From Boseongicola aestuarii (GTDB lineage: Bacteria > Pseudomonadota > Alphaproteobacteria > Rhodobacterales > Rhodobacteraceae): 64,000 nucleotides of DNA. The stretch covers positions 106,242-170,241 of the forward strand of contig NZ_FXXQ01000011.1 in assembly GCF_900184815.1 (NCBI RefSeq), in the 5' to 3' direction. A program made the translations under genes and the position numbers. Shown here piece by piece: positions 28,608 through 38,389 of the stretch. Within the stretch, counting starts at the first letter, position 1; each line of letters begins with the position of its first letter. The notes under the pieces are model-generated. The model searched no databases. It was not told the origin of the DNA and saw nothing but the letters and a program-made list of their open reading frames with translations.

Positions 28608-28691
28608 TTCTCTTGCCTCCCTTGGGTGAGTTTTAGGAAGAGTATCCGGTTTTTTCCCGATTCCGCCTAGTCTTTATTGCCGTGTGTCGTT

Positions 28692-29105
28692 TCAGAGGCC
28701 GCCGAGCGCAATAATCGTCCGCCACTCGGAGTCCTGAACCGGTTGCACCGAGAGGCGGGAATTCTTGACGAGAACCATTTCGGACAGGCGTTCATCGGAT
28801 TTGATCTGATCAAGGTGGACGGGTTTTGGCAGGGCTTTGACGGCTTTGATGTCGACGCATTCCCAGCGGTCGTCATCGGTAGTGCTGTCGGGGTGAGCCT
28901 CGGCGATGATTTCGACGATGCCGACGATCTCGCGGTCTTTTTGCGAATGGTAGAAGAAGCCCAGATCGCCGATCTTCATGTCACGCATGAAGTTGCGCGC
29001 CTGGTAGTTTCGCACGCCGTCCCATTCTTCGCCGGCGTCGCCTTTGGCAACTTGCTGGTCCCAGCTCCATGTGGAGGTTTCGGATTTGAAGAGCCAGTAA
29101 CGCAT
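28692..29105 (-). CDS. EVE-domain protein
   Basis: A 137-aa EVE-domain protein, a PUA-like fold that binds modified nucleobases in DNA or RNA. The opening MRYWLFKSETSTWSWD, then WDGVRNYQARNFMRDMKIGD and FFYHS, are the family hallmarks and match THYN1-like bacterial proteins. It sits five bases downstream of gpsA and is probably co-transcribed with tsaD-gpsA. A role in sensing modified bases is inferred from the domain. Confidence 0.9.
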   Translation of the reverse strand: MRYWLFKSETSTWSWDQQVAKGDAGEEWDGVRNYQARNFMRDMKIGDLGFFYHSQKDREIVGIVEIIAEAHPDSTTDDDRWECVDIKAVKALPKPVHLDQIKSDERLSEMVLVKNSRLSVQPVQDSEWRTIIALGGL

Positions 29106-29110
29106 CGCGG

Positions 29111-30073
29111 TTACTCCTGTTTGACGGGTCGCGCGAGAAGGGTGCCGACAGCGTCGTGAACGTCGATTTTTCCGGTTGTGACGGCGTGGATCGCGGTTGT
29201 GAGCGGCATGTCGAGCTGGTGCAATTCTGCCTCGATTGCCAGCGCTTCGGCGGTCGCGATGCCTTCGGTGGTGGATGTCATATCGGGCGTTTCGCCGCGA
29301 CCGAACGCGACGCCAGCCGAGAAATTCCGCGATTTTTCGGATGTGCAGGTCAGGACGAGATCACCGAGGCCCGAGAGGCCTTGCAGGGTTTCGGGTTGCG
29401 CACCTTTCGCCATGGAGTAGCGGGTCATTTCGGCGAAGCCCCGGGCGATGACGGCAGCGCGGGCGCTGTCTCCGAAGCCGGCGCCGATCGCCATTCCGGC
29501 GGCCAGAGCAATGACGTTCTTCAGCGCGCCGCCGAGCTCCGCGCCGATCGTATCGGTGGTTCGATAGAGCCTCAGGGCAGGGCGGGACAGGGCATTCTGG
29601 AGGGCCAGCCCTTCTGAATCGGTTGGTGCGGCGAGTGTCAGGGCGGTGGGCAGTCCCTTGGCGATGTCGGCGGCAAAACTGGGGCCGGTGAGGAGGGCAG
29701 CGTCGGCAGAGGGTGCTCCGCCTTTCACAGTGGCGAACGGGCCAAGGCCGGTCTGGCGGTCAATGCCTTTGCAGCAGGCGACGAGAGTACGCTGTGACCA
29801 GTCCGGCGCAGCTTGAAGGAAGTTGGCGAGCGATTGCATCGGAACCGCGAGAAGGAGTGTTGGGGATTGAATCTGTGTCAGGTCGTGTTCGACAGACAGT
29901 GTTTTGGGCAGGTTATGGCCGGGCAGGCGGGGTGGAGAAGTGCGCGTATTGCGCATGTTTTCGGCGACTTCGGGGTTTCGGCACCAAAGCGTTACCGCAG
30001 CGCCATTGAGCGACAGGGCCATAGCGAGGGATGTGCCGAAGGCTCCGGCGCCGAGGATAGCGATTTCACTCAT
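29111..30073 (-). CDS. gpsA: Glycerol-3-phosphate dehydrogenase [NAD(P)+]
   Basis: Reduces dihydroxyacetone phosphate to sn-glycerol-3-phosphate for phospholipid synthesis. The 320 aa begin with the dinucleotide motif [13 protein letters not shown]. They contain the catalytic lysine in [17 protein letters not shown] and the substrate region [33 protein letters not shown]. Its start overlaps the tsaD stop by four bases. The tsaD-gpsA-EVE order is common in Rhodobacterales. Confidence 0.96.
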   Translation of the reverse strand: MSEIAILGAGAFGTSLAMALSLNGAAVTLWCRNPEVAENMRNTRTSPPRLPGHNLPKTLSVEHDLTQIQSPTLLLAVPMQSLANFLQAAPDWSQRTLVACCKGIDRQTGLGPFATVKGGAPSADAALLTGPSFAADIAKGLPTALTLAAPTDSEGLALQNALSRPALRLYRTTDTIGAELGGALKNVIALAAGMAIGAGFGDSARAAVIARGFAEMTRYSMAKGAQPETLQGLSGLGDLVLTCTSEKSRNFSAGVAFGRGETPDMTSTTEGIATAEALAIEAELHQLDMPLTTAIHAVTTGKIDVHDAVGTLLARPVKQE

Positions 30074-31155
30074 GCTTTGGCCCCTTTCTTGCCGGATCCG
30101 AGCATGGCCGGACTGGTGGCGTCAAGCGGCCATCTGGGGCGGGCGACAAGTGGGGTGAGGCCGGGATGCTGGATGGCGTCAAGTTCGAGGCCTGCCCAGG
30201 CGATCATCGCGGCGTTGTCGGTGCATAGTGAAAGTGGCGGGGCGGTGAAGGCAACGCCTGCGCTGTCGGACGCGATTTGCAGGGCTTTGCGGATTTGCTC
30301 GTTTGCGGCGACCCCGCCTGCGACCGCGAGGGTCGGTTGCGAAGGGTTGAGATCAAGGTAGTCATTTAGGGCGCGACTCGCCTTCGCAGCCAGAACGTCA
30401 GAAACAGCAGATTGGAAGCCCGCGCAGAGGTCAGCGCGATTTTGTCGGGTGATCCCGCCCTGTGCATCCACGAGCTTGTCGCGCTCTCGCAGCACCGCGG
30501 TTTTCAGGCCGGAAAAGCTCATGTCGCAGTCCGGGCGGTTCAAAAGCGGGCGTGGCAAGGCAAAGGCAGAAGGATCACCGGTTTTCGCTTCGGCTTCGAC
30601 TGACGGGCCTCCGGGTTGGGGCAGGCCGAGCAGGCGCGCGACCTTATCGAAAGCTTCGCCTGGCGCGTCGTCGATGGTGCCGCCAAGGCGGGTAAAGCTG
30701 TCGGGGCCTTTTACGATGAGGAACTGGCAGTGACCGCCGGACACCAGAAGCATCAGGTAGGGGAAGGGCAAGTCATCGGTGAGCCGAGGGGTCAAAGCAT
30801 GACCGGCGAGGTGGTTCACGCCAATAAGGGGCTTGCCTGATCCCGCGGCCAGACCGCGGGCCATCATGACGCCGGAAATGACACCCCCGATCAGGCCTGG
30901 TCCGGACGTAACGGCAATTGCATCAATATCGCTGAGCGATTTCCTGGCTTCGGCCAGTGCCCTGGCGATGGTAAAGTCCAACTTTTCGGCGTGGGCACGT
31001 GCTGCGATTTCGGGGACGACACCTCCGAAAGCGGCGTGAAGGTCTGTCTGCCCGGCGACCACGTTTGACAGAATGGTTCTGTCGTTTTGCACTACAGCCG
31101 CCGCCGTATCGTCGCAGCTGGATTCAATTCCGAGGATGGTTCGCTTGGCTGTCAT
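30070..31155 (-). CDS. tsaD: tRNA N6-adenosine threonylcarbamoyltransferase TsaD
   Basis: The catalytic ASKHA-fold subunit of t6A37 tRNA modification (361 aa). It opens [16 protein letters not shown]. The metal-binding HLAGHAL motif is at about 109-115, [10 protein letters not shown] follows, and the C-terminal [10 protein letters not shown] and [12 protein letters not shown] blocks complete the ATPase fold. The start MTAKRTILG at 31155 is chosen over an upstream extension into the hemD promoter. It is divergent from hemD, with a 71-bp gap. Confidence 0.97.
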   Translation of the reverse strand: MTAKRTILGIESSCDDTAAAVVQNDRTILSNVVAGQTDLHAAFGGVVPEIAARAHAEKLDFTIARALAEARKSLSDIDAIAVTSGPGLIGGVISGVMMARGLAAGSGKPLIGVNHLAGHALTPRLTDDLPFPYLMLLVSGGHCQFLIVKGPDSFTRLGGTIDDAPGEAFDKVARLLGLPQPGGPSVEAEAKTGDPSAFALPRPLLNRPDCDMSFSGLKTAVLRERDKLVDAQGGITRQNRADLCAGFQSAVSDVLAAKASRALNDYLDLNPSQPTLAVAGGVAANEQIRKALQIASDSAGVAFTAPPLSLCTDNAAMIAWAGLELDAIQHPGLTPLVARPRWPLDATSPAMLGSGKKGAKA

Positions 31156-31226
31156 CTGAGTTGTCTTGCGTGAGCGTCGCTCGGCAGGTAACACCGGGAA
31201 GCCTATCGCACAAGCAACGGTCCCAA

Positions 31227-31916
31227 ATGGACGACGCGTCGCCTACCCTTTTGCTGACACGCCCGGACGCGCAGTCGCGTGAGTTTCTTGCCGAGTGCGA
31301 GGAAATAGTTGGCAGACGGATCCCAGTTGTCATCGCGCCCGCGATGAAGATCGTCGATGTCGGGGATATTCCGGACCTTGATCGGTTTGAGACGATCATC
31401 GCGACATCGTCCCACGCGGTTCGCAGGCTTGGTGCGGAAGGTGCGTTGCGCGGGCGGAAGGTTTTCGCGGTGGGTGAGGGGACGGCCGGGCTTGCACGCG
31501 AGTTTGGCGCCAAAGCCGAGGCGCTGGGGCAGGATGGCGCGGAATTTCTGGAGAACTGCGAAGCAATCGAGGGGCCGTGTCTTTACGTGCGGGGCGCGCA
31601 TGTGCGCGTGGATTTGGCGTCGGCGCTGGTGGGCCGGGGCGTCGCTTGCGAGGATGCTGTGGTTTACGATCAGTTGGCGCAGCCCTTGGGGTGTGCGGCG
31701 GACGCATTGCTGGCGGGCGCTTTACCGGTGATCGCTCCGGTGTTTTCTGCACGGACCGCTGAATTATTAGGCAGAACGACGGACATTCGGGCGCCTTTGA
31801 CGATGATTGCCATGAGTCCTGCGGTGGCGGCGGCCTGGAACGGTGCCGGGGACATTCGGATCGTGGCTGAGCCGACCTCAAGCGCTATGTCAAAGGCCGT
31901 GGCGGCGTGCTTCTGA
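31227..31916 (+). CDS. hemD: Uroporphyrinogen-III synthase
   Basis: Closes hydroxymethylbilane to uroporphyrinogen III in haem and corrin synthesis. The 229 aa match the poorly conserved HemD fold: [14 protein letters not shown], then [35 protein letters not shown] and [12 protein letters not shown]. Context strengthens the call, because hemD followed by a mitofilin-type protein and HemY is a standard cluster. The hemC gene, which I would expect between tsaD and hemD in many relatives, is not here. Confidence 0.87.
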   Translation: MDDASPTLLLTRPDAQSREFLAECEEIVGRRIPVVIAPAMKIVDVGDIPDLDRFETIIATSSHAVRRLGAEGALRGRKVFAVGEGTAGLAREFGAKAEALGQDGAEFLENCEAIEGPCLYVRGAHVRVDLASALVGRGVACEDAVVYDQLAQPLGCAADALLAGALPVIAPVFSARTAELLGRTTDIRAPLTMIAMSPAVAAAWNGAGDIRIVAEPTSSAMSKAVAACF

Positions 31917-32012
31917 GGCGTTTGCTTGTTGTCCTCTGCGTGGCGGACTAAGCTTGAAGGAGTGAAGAAATCGCGCCCGGATCAATGGGTGAATGATTGG
32001 GAGTTATCGACT

Positions 32013-33266
32013 TTGGCCAACGGTAAAAATTCGTCCAAGGTGTCAAAAGGCAAGGACAATTCACCTCAGGAGGTTGAGCCGGAGGAGGAAATATCTGTCG
32101 ACGAAAACGCGTCTGACGAGTCCGAATCGCCGGATGAGGCTGGAACTGGCATCGATGAAGACGATGCGCCGGCGCCGTCAGATGTTGAGAGCGGCGATGA
32201 GCCTATTGAAGAAGCCGAAGCGATTGCCGAAGATAGCGAGCTTCTGGATGCCTTGAATGAAACTCAAGAGGGCACGGATGCACAACAGCCGGTGGTGAGT
32301 GAGCCTCGGCCCGCTGCGCCCGTGGAAAAGGGGCCTTCGACTTTTGGGCTGGTGTTCGGTGGTTTGCTTGCAGGTGCGATTGGTTTTCTGGTGGCGACCT
32401 TTGCCGTTCCAGAGGGCTGGCCGAACCCGCCTGCCGATCCGAATGAAGCGATGCAGGCCGTACTTGAAAGCCAGGCGGTGCAGATTGAGGCATTGGGCGT
32501 TCAGATTGCGGGGCTTGCGGGCACTTCAAGTGAGGTGGATTTGAGCTCTGTTCAGGATGATATTGCGGGTCTTTCGGATAGATTCGATGCTTTGTCTGCA
32601 CGTATTGAAGCCATTGAGAACGCGCCTGCGCCAGCGATCGTGACGACCCCTGCTCCGAATTTGGATTTCGACGCCGAGATGGAAGCCTTTCGCGCCGAAC
32701 TTGAAGCAGCGGCGGCGGCTGCGCGCGCAGAAGTCGAGGCTGCGCAAGCGCGCGCGTCCCAGATCGAAGCCGAAGCGGAGGCTGCCGCGGAAGTCGCGAT
32801 GCAGCGCGCTGCCTTGGCTGAAGTTTCCGCCGCATTGGAAAGCGGCGCGACGTTCTCTGAGGCTTTGACGATATTGCCTGATGCGCCGGAAGCTCTGACC
32901 TCGGTGGCGGCTGAAGGTGTGCCCACATTGGCAGCTTTGCGGTCGGCGTTTCCCGATGCCGCGCGGAACGCATTGCGAGCTGTCCACGATGTACCTGCGG
33001 ATGCCAGCGCGACCGACCGGCTGGCTGCGTTCTTGAGAAAGCAGACGAATGCCCGGTCCCTGTCGCCGCGCGAGGGCGATGATCCGGATGCCGTTCTGTC
33101 ACGTGCAGAAGCGGCTTTGAATGGCGGAGATCTGAGTTCGGCTTTGTCCGAGCTTTCTGGCTTGCCCGATGGGGCGATATCGTCGCTGGCCGACTGGATC
33201 GGGCAGGCTGAAACGCGTGCGGCCGCAACCGCAGCGGCGCAGTCTCTAAGCAATGAATTAAACTGA
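32013..33266 (+). CDS. Mitofilin-like membrane protein (COG4223 type)
   Basis: A 417-aa protein with an acidic, low-complexity N-terminal region, one transmembrane helix (FGLVFGGLLAGAIGFLVATF) and a long coiled coil rich in Ala and Glu. A helical C-terminal domain resembles the mitofilin/Mic60 domain. Alphaproteobacterial relatives between hemD and hemY are linked to intracytoplasmic membrane shaping. No in-frame ATG is available; a TTG at 32013 with GGGAG upstream is chosen, but GTG at 31962 or TTG at 31926 remain possible. Confidence 0.78.
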   Translation: MANGKNSSKVSKGKDNSPQEVEPEEEISVDENASDESESPDEAGTGIDEDDAPAPSDVESGDEPIEEAEAIAEDSELLDALNETQEGTDAQQPVVSEPRPAAPVEKGPSTFGLVFGGLLAGAIGFLVATFAVPEGWPNPPADPNEAMQAVLESQAVQIEALGVQIAGLAGTSSEVDLSSVQDDIAGLSDRFDALSARIEAIENAPAPAIVTTPAPNLDFDAEMEAFRAELEAAAAAARAEVEAAQARASQIEAEAEAAAEVAMQRAALAEVSAALESGATFSEALTILPDAPEALTSVAAEGVPTLAALRSAFPDAARNALRAVHDVPADASATDRLAAFLRKQTNARSLSPREGDDPDAVLSRAEAALNGGDLSSALSELSGLPDGAISSLADWIGQAETRAAATAAAQSLSNELN

Positions 33267-33281
33267 GGAAGGCACATTTGA

Positions 33282-34838
33282 ATGGTCTGGTCTTTACTGA
33301 GAATCTTCCTCTTTGTTGCGCTGGTCGGCGCAGCGGCCTGGGGCGCTGGAATGCTTTTGGAGGCCGAAGGCGGCGTCCGGGTGTCGATCGCCGATACGGA
33401 ATTTACGCTGGGCGCGTTGGAGTCGGTGATCGCGCTTGTGGTGCTGGTTTTCCTGACCTGGGTGGCATTCAAGCTAGTCGGGTTGGTCGTGGCTTTTCTG
33501 AAGTTCTTGAACGGCGATGAGACGGCACTTACCCGGTATTTTGCGCGCAATCGTGAGCGGAAGGGATATGACGCTCTTGCGGAGGGCATGATGGCTGTCG
33601 CGTCGGGCGACGGGCGTTTGGCTTTGACGAAGGCCTCGAAGGCCGAGCGGTATCTGAAACGGCCGGACTTGACGACTTTGCTGACCGCTCAGGCGGCAGA
33701 GATGACGGGTGACCGAGCGAAGGCCGAGGAGGCGTACAAGAAGCTGCTGCAGGACGACCGGACCCGGTTTGTCGGTGTGCGCGGTATCATGCGGCAAAAG
33801 TTGTTGGATGGAGACACGGATACGGCGCTGAAGCTTGCCGAGCGTGCCTTTGCGTTGAAGCCGAAGCATGAGGAAACACAGGATATTCTGCTGGGTTTGC
33901 AGGCCAGTCAGCATGACTGGTCTGGCGCGCGCAAAACGCTGAGCGCGAAGCTTAAGCACGGAGCATTGCCGCGCGACGTGCATCGCCGCCGGGACGCAGT
34001 GCTGGCATTGGGAGAAGTCCGTGACATCGTGGAAGAGAGTGCGTCGATAGAGGCGCGGGAGAAAGCGATTGCGGCAAACAAGATGTCGCCAGATCTGGTG
34101 CCTGCGGCTGTGATGGCATCTGACAGTTATGTTGCTGAAGGCAAACCCAAATATGCGACGCGCGTGATCCGTAAGGCGTGGGAGGTTGCTCCGCATCCTG
34201 ATCTTGCGGCGGCTTTCGCACGAATTGTCCCGGATGAAAGCCCCGGAAAGCGCATTTTGCGTTTCGGTGTCTTGACGAATATGCACCGCGATCACCCGGA
34301 GACGCGCCTGTTGCAGTCAGAACTGCAGATCGCGGCTGAGGATTTTCCAGCGGCGCGCAAGGCGTTGGGGGACTTGGTCGAGACCGACCCGACTGCGCGG
34401 ACCTTGACGATCATGGCTGCGATCGAGCGTGGTTCGGGTGCTGACGATGCGGTCGTCAAGGGTTGGTTGGCGCGTGCACTGACCGCGCGGCGTGATCCGC
34501 AGTGGGTTTGCGAGAAGTGTCAGACGGTGCATGGTGTCTGGTCACCGATTTGCGATAACTGCGATGGTTTCGACACGCTGGCCTGGAAGCGGCCTCCGGA
34601 AGGGTCCTCGTCGATGCTGACAGGTGCCGAAATGCTGCCGCTTATTGTCGGCCAGATCGAATCGGCTGCCTCGAAGGACGAGGTCGAGGATGCAGAAACG
34701 ATTGATATTGTGCCGGAGGACTCGGACGCAGGCACCAGCGAAAGCGAGACTGACAAGCCAACGGCTAACGCTGACGCTCCGCCCGCTGATTACGCGCTCG
34801 ATGAGGGCGACGCGGAGAAGAAAAAAGACGCGACTTAG
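33282..34838 (+). CDS. hemY: HemY family TPR membrane protein
   Basis: A 518-aa HemY-N domain protein. Two N-terminal membrane helices (about 4-24 and 44-66) are followed by TPR-like helices (about 95-370). The conserved region near residue 410 has two CxxC pairs (CEKCQTVHGVW and CDNCDGFDTLAW), a probable zinc ribbon. The C-terminus is an acidic tail. Members are encoded with haem genes and resemble LapB-type scaffolds; the enzymatic haem role is unproven. It is 15 bases downstream of the mitofilin-like gene. Confidence 0.88.
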   Translation: MVWSLLRIFLFVALVGAAAWGAGMLLEAEGGVRVSIADTEFTLGALESVIALVVLVFLTWVAFKLVGLVVAFLKFLNGDETALTRYFARNRERKGYDALAEGMMAVASGDGRLALTKASKAERYLKRPDLTTLLTAQAAEMTGDRAKAEEAYKKLLQDDRTRFVGVRGIMRQKLLDGDTDTALKLAERAFALKPKHEETQDILLGLQASQHDWSGARKTLSAKLKHGALPRDVHRRRDAVLALGEVRDIVEESASIEAREKAIAANKMSPDLVPAAVMASDSYVAEGKPKYATRVIRKAWEVAPHPDLAAAFARIVPDESPGKRILRFGVLTNMHRDHPETRLLQSELQIAAEDFPAARKALGDLVETDPTARTLTIMAAIERGSGADDAVVKGWLARALTARRDPQWVCEKCQTVHGVWSPICDNCDGFDTLAWKRPPEGSSSMLTGAEMLPLIVGQIESAASKDEVEDAETIDIVPEDSDAGTSESETDKPTANADAPPADYALDEGDAEKKKDAT

Positions 34839-34882
34839 CTCTATCCTTCGGCGCGAAAGGTTGCTAAACGCCGCGCCGGAAA

Positions 34883-34920
34883 GCCTCAATAGCTCAGCTG
34901 GTAGAGCAGGTCCTTCGTAA
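34883..34920 (+). repeat. 38-nt copy of the 5' half of tRNA-Thr (integration scar)
   Basis: This segment is identical to the first 38 bases of the tRNA-Thr gene at 35009. It runs from the acceptor stem through the D arm and anticodon loop, then diverges after TTCGTAA. The two copies are direct repeats with 88 unrelated bases between them. A tRNA half ending in the anticodon loop is a typical tyrosine-integrase crossover footprint, so this looks like a leftover attachment site. It is not itself a functional tRNA. Confidence 0.85.
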
Positions 34921-35008
34921 TTAGCGGGTCCCCGCGAGAATGACTTGCAAAACCAACGGGTTCGCGGCAAGTGAGAAGAATTAGTAGGGCCATAGTAGGG
35001 CCCGCGAT

Positions 35009-35084
35009 GCCTCAATAGCTCAGCTGGTAGAGCAGGTCCTTCGTAAGGACAAGGTCGGGGGTTCGAGTCCCTCTTGAGGCACCA
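35009..35084 (+). tRNA. tRNA-Thr (anticodon CGT)
   Basis: A 76-nt tRNA with CCA encoded. Acceptor stem GCCTCAA/TTGAGGC, D arm GCTCAGCTGGTAGAGC, anticodon stem GGTCC/GGAC with one G-A mismatch at its base. The anticodon loop TTCGTAA gives CGT, reading ACG (Thr). The T arm has GGTTCGAGTCC. It lies just upstream of the cyclitol island, at a common integration type of site. Confidence 0.95.
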
Positions 35085-35272
35085 CTTTCCATAAAATTCA
35101 ATCGCTTAGCGTTGCGAAACGCGTGTTGGCGATGTGGAATGACGCATTGGCCAACAAAAGAGGAATCTTGTTGCTGCTGCAGCATTGGCGCGAAAGCTGC
35201 CATTCGCTCGTTGTAAGCCAATGTCTCAGTTGCGGACAAAAGAGACCTTCCCTTTACGGACTTCAATGTCTG
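35085..35272. other. Intergenic stretch at the left edge of the catabolic island
   Basis: No gene is supported here. The stretch between the tRNA and the LacI-type gene contains TGCAGCATT (35179-35187) and GAAAGCTGCCATTCGCT (35192-35208). A close variant of both words recurs at 48771-48811, at the other edge of the island. From memory, such AGCATT...GCCATTCGCT blocks are scattered in Rhodobacteraceae intergenic DNA. Confidence 0.5.
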
Positions 35273-36316
35273 CTAACCCGCTTGATCTTTCGGCCTTTGC
35301 TCGGGGATGTTTTCCGGGGTTAAGACCTGAACAGCGGAGACCGGAACATCCATGGGTTCGGTTAACAGTCGGTGATAAGAAAGGAATGCGTCAAACGTGT
35401 ATTTTATGTCTGACTGCAAATCATGGTGCAGGATAAAATCAAGCCTCTGATGTAGGATAAGGTCTCGATTTTCTTGATCGAGATCGTGGGCCACAAATAC
35501 GCTGGGCCTAAGTGCGTTATGCTCAAGAGTGTCAAGGATCAATCGATTGCTAGCTCCAATCGAATACACGGCGCATAGATCAGGTTTGGCAGCCAAAACA
35601 TTTGTCATCACTCGAGACATTTCGGAAACCGAGCCGCTCCCAGCTTGCAGTTTTACAGTGCGCAGCTGCGGGCTTCGGTCTGCCAGTGCCGTGAGAAATG
35701 CGGTCTCACGCTGGTATTCACCTAGAGATCGCTCATGACTGCTGGTGAGCACGACCGTCCCTGCGCTATCCTTGACTGTCTTGGAAATCAGGTACGCAGC
35801 AGTGCGTCCTGCTCCCTCGTTGTCCAGCCCCCGGTAACACAGCCGCTTGGTCCCAGGAATGTCCTTTACGAGTGTCGCCACCGGAATTCTAGCTTCAGAA
35901 AGCGTGTTCACAGCTTCCCTAATCTTAGGGGTATCCCAGGCCTTGAGGCAGACCCCGTTGCTGCCCCGCCGCAAGATGCGTTTCAGTGTGAAGACAACCT
36001 CCTCCTCTTTCATGACTTTTTGTTGAAAAAATCGAATACGGCATATCGTTGTACCGATTTCTGGCAAGACGGCTTCTGCCGCTGTCTTCACCTCATGATT
36101 GAAATGGTCTGGCCCCTCCACGACGAAATCAAAGAACAGGCGCCTGCTTCGGGCTGGGAGCTGGGCTTCTTTTGCCGTTAGCTCTTCAATTGCAGCCGTC
36201 ACACGTAGCCTTGTCTGTGGGCTCACATGCTCCCGATTGTTCAGGACCCGATCGACGGTGGCTAGTCCCAACCCGGCTTGTCTAGCAATCTCTTTTATTG
36301 GGAAGCGATGAGTCAT
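35273..36316 (-). CDS. LacI family transcriptional regulator
   Basis: A 347-aa LacI/GalR regulator. The N-terminal HTH and hinge are IKEIARQAGLGLATVDRVLN, and the rest is a type-1 periplasmic-binding-protein fold that would bind a sugar or cyclitol. The ligand domain resembles sugar ABC substrate-binding proteins, in line with the importer encoded at 45.5-48.4 kb. The ATG at 36316 is preferred (MTHRFPIKE). It lies downstream of the rpiR-type gene on the same strand and is probably a local repressor of the island. Confidence 0.88.
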   Translation of the reverse strand: MTHRFPIKEIARQAGLGLATVDRVLNNREHVSPQTRLRVTAAIEELTAKEAQLPARSRRLFFDFVVEGPDHFNHEVKTAAEAVLPEIGTTICRIRFFQQKVMKEEEVVFTLKRILRRGSNGVCLKAWDTPKIREAVNTLSEARIPVATLVKDIPGTKRLCYRGLDNEGAGRTAAYLISKTVKDSAGTVVLTSSHERSLGEYQRETAFLTALADRSPQLRTVKLQAGSGSVSEMSRVMTNVLAAKPDLCAVYSIGASNRLILDTLEHNALRPSVFVAHDLDQENRDLILHQRLDFILHHDLQSDIKYTFDAFLSYHRLLTEPMDVPVSAVQVLTPENIPEQRPKDQAG

Positions 36317-36359
36317 TCGACAAGTTGACCGCAATGGACCCCAACGGTGATGGCGTTTT

Positions 36360-37238
36360 TCACTTTTTTGAGCCTGTCACTGAAGGAATACTGGGCACGC
36401 TTGGGGTGTTTTGCACGCGCGCGGCAACAGCCAAAGCGATGGCCTGTGCCAAGCAAATAGGTGCGGTCACGGATCGCGACAACGGTCCGGGATGTTCATG
36501 AGCCGCAAGGAGGACATGTGCTGACTTGGCCAAGGGCGACAGTGTGCTGTCTGACAGGGCAACGATTTTCCGCTCTTGCGCTGCGACCTCTTCGACAATC
36601 GACACCACTTCGTTTGCATAAAACCTGAATGAGACAGCCAGCAGCGCATCTTTTGGCCCTATGGTACGCGCGATATGCGTGGCAAGGCCACCGCTGGGAT
36701 CAAGCATGACGCATTTCTTGCCGGCCATCGTTAGAAGGTAGCGAATTAATTCGACCACTGGTGCAGATCGCAATTGACCCAACAAGAACACCGTTTCTGC
36801 ATCGCTCAAAATCTCGGCGGCTTTGGCCAGATCATTGGCGTCAATCTCATCAAGCAGGCTTTGCACGGAGGCGGCATCGCTGACGACCATATCCCGCAAC
36901 AACTCCGCCTCGGAGAGATCTTCGCGCGATTTCAGTTCCCGTTTGAGCGCATGGACCCGCGCCTCAAATCCCGGGGCAGCTGTGGCAAGGCGTTGCTGAA
37001 ACAACGCCTGCAGGCTTTTGAATCCATCATAGCCCAGCAACTGTGCGAACCGCACAAAGCTGGATGCGTGAATACCACAACTTTGCGCGATCGCACTCAC
37101 CGAACGGACCGCCACATCGTTGGGGTTTTGAGTCAGAAATACCGCGATCTGGCGATGTGTTTTGCTCATGTCGTCGTGACGATCATGGATCAAACGGATC
37201 AGGTTTTCATAGTCCTGAGGGGGCGGCGATTGCGTCAT
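36360..37238 (-). CDS. RpiR/MurR family regulator, possible IolR
   Basis: A 292-aa regulator with an N-terminal RpiR-type HTH (VRSVSAIAQSCGIHASSFVRFAQ-like helix pair, about 45-68) and a C-terminal SIS phosphosugar-binding domain (about 125-265, with FLLGQLRSAP and AVSFRFYANEVV). In rhizobia and enterobacteria the inositol repressor IolR belongs to this family. Its place next to an iolG-like gene in an iolD/iolE island therefore makes an IolR-type role likely, by context only. Confidence 0.87.
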   Translation of the reverse strand: MTQSPPPQDYENLIRLIHDRHDDMSKTHRQIAVFLTQNPNDVAVRSVSAIAQSCGIHASSFVRFAQLLGYDGFKSLQALFQQRLATAAPGFEARVHALKRELKSREDLSEAELLRDMVVSDAASVQSLLDEIDANDLAKAAEILSDAETVFLLGQLRSAPVVELIRYLLTMAGKKCVMLDPSGGLATHIARTIGPKDALLAVSFRFYANEVVSIVEEVAAQERKIVALSDSTLSPLAKSAHVLLAAHEHPGPLSRSVTAPICLAQAIALAVAARVQNTPSVPSIPSVTGSKK

Positions 37239-37270
37239 TTGAGAATGTCCCGGCGATCAGATCATGGCGG

Positions 37271-38389
37271 TCATACGACAACCCAGTTTTCGGAAACCGA
37301 GGACTTTTGGATGCTTTCAACAAGATGCTGAATTCGCAGGCCCTCTCGGAATGAAAATGGCTCGGGGCCATGTCCGGCTATTGCCAGCATATAGCCAGCG
37401 ACTTCGATGGCCTTCAGATCGTTGAACCCGATTTGATGGCCTGGAGCCACACAAAAATTGCCGTAGGGTGCATGGTCCGGAGCGGCTTCGATTCGGCGAA
37501 AACCGTGACGACCAGGCGCGTCTTCGGTCGAATAGAAATGCAGTTCATTCAGGCGTTCGCCCGAAAAGACAAGCGCGCCCCTGGAGCCGTAGACCTCGAA
37601 GTCGTGCTGCATCTTGCGTCCCGTGGCGATCCAGTTGCCTTCGATTGATCCACTGACACCACTTTCAAACCGCAGGAAGGCGCGCCCTATGTCGTCAACC
37701 TCGATGGCGCGGCGTCCGCCCTTGCCATCAGGACGCTCAGAAATGGCTGTCACGCGATCCCCCATCACTTTGGCAATCGGCCCGAGCAGAAATTCTGCTG
37801 TCGCCAATGCATGACTGCCAAGATCCGCCAGTGCACCGCCGCCCGCAGGGTCATGGCGGAAGGTATAAGGACCATCCGCGTCCACCATGTAGTCTTCGGC
37901 ATGCACCCCGCGATAGCTTCGGATTTCACCCAACTCGCCACCCACGATCATTTCGCGCGCAAGTTTTAGCATCGGGTTGCAGATGTAGTTAAAGCCGAGT
38001 TGTGTCTTGACGCCTGCAGCCTCGGCTGCCTCGGCCATTTCGGCTGCGTCTGCAGCCATTGGGGCAAGTGGTTTTTCACAATAGACATGCTTGCCTGCGG
38101 CTATGGCCTCCAGGGCCATCTCTTTGTGAAGCGCATTGGGCGCCGTGATGTCGATCACGTCGATTTCGGGGTTGGCCAACATCGAGCGCCAGTCAGATGT
38201 GGCATAGCGGAACCCAAATTCATGGGCTGCGCGGGCTGCGGCCTCGTCGTTGATATCGGCAACCGTGTGCAGATCAATCTGCATTGGCAGGTCAAAGACC
38301 TTCTGCGCTGTGGCAAAGCCGAACACATGGGCCTTGCCCATGAAACCAGAGCCAATCAGCCCGATTGAGAGTTTGGGTTTTTCAATCAT
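37271..38389 (-). CDS. Gfo/Idh/MocA family oxidoreductase (IolG-like)
   Basis: An NAD(P)-dependent sugar or cyclitol dehydrogenase, 372 aa. The Rossmann motif GLIGSGFMGKAHVFGF (about 11-26) and the catalytic YCEKPLAP lysine motif are present, with a C-terminal alpha/beta substrate domain. In context it could oxidise the imported cyclitol to the 2-keto compound, the first step before IolE and IolD. Other polyols remain possible. It overlaps the neighbouring dehydrogenase by four bases in a leftward operon. Confidence 0.88.
   Translation of the reverse strand: MIEKPKLSIGLIGSGFMGKAHVFGFATAQKVFDLPMQIDLHTVADINDEAAARAAHEFGFRYATSDWRSMLANPEIDVIDITAPNALHKEMALEAIAAGKHVYCEKPLAPMAADAAEMAEAAEAAGVKTQLGFNYICNPMLKLAREMIVGGELGEIRSYRGVHAEDYMVDADGPYTFRHDPAGGGALADLGSHALATAEFLLGPIAKVMGDRVTAISERPDGKGGRRAIEVDDIGRAFLRFESGVSGSIEGNWIATGRKMQHDFEVYGSRGALVFSGERLNELHFYSTEDAPGRHGFRRIEAAPDHAPYGNFCVAPGHQIGFNDLKAIEVAGYMLAIAGHGPEPFSFREGLRIQHLVESIQKSSVSENWVVV

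Noticed and set aside
35012..35266. Minus-strand frame ending with RGTRTPDLVLTKDLLYQLSY
   Set aside because: This is the well-known false protein read from the antisense strand of a tRNA gene.
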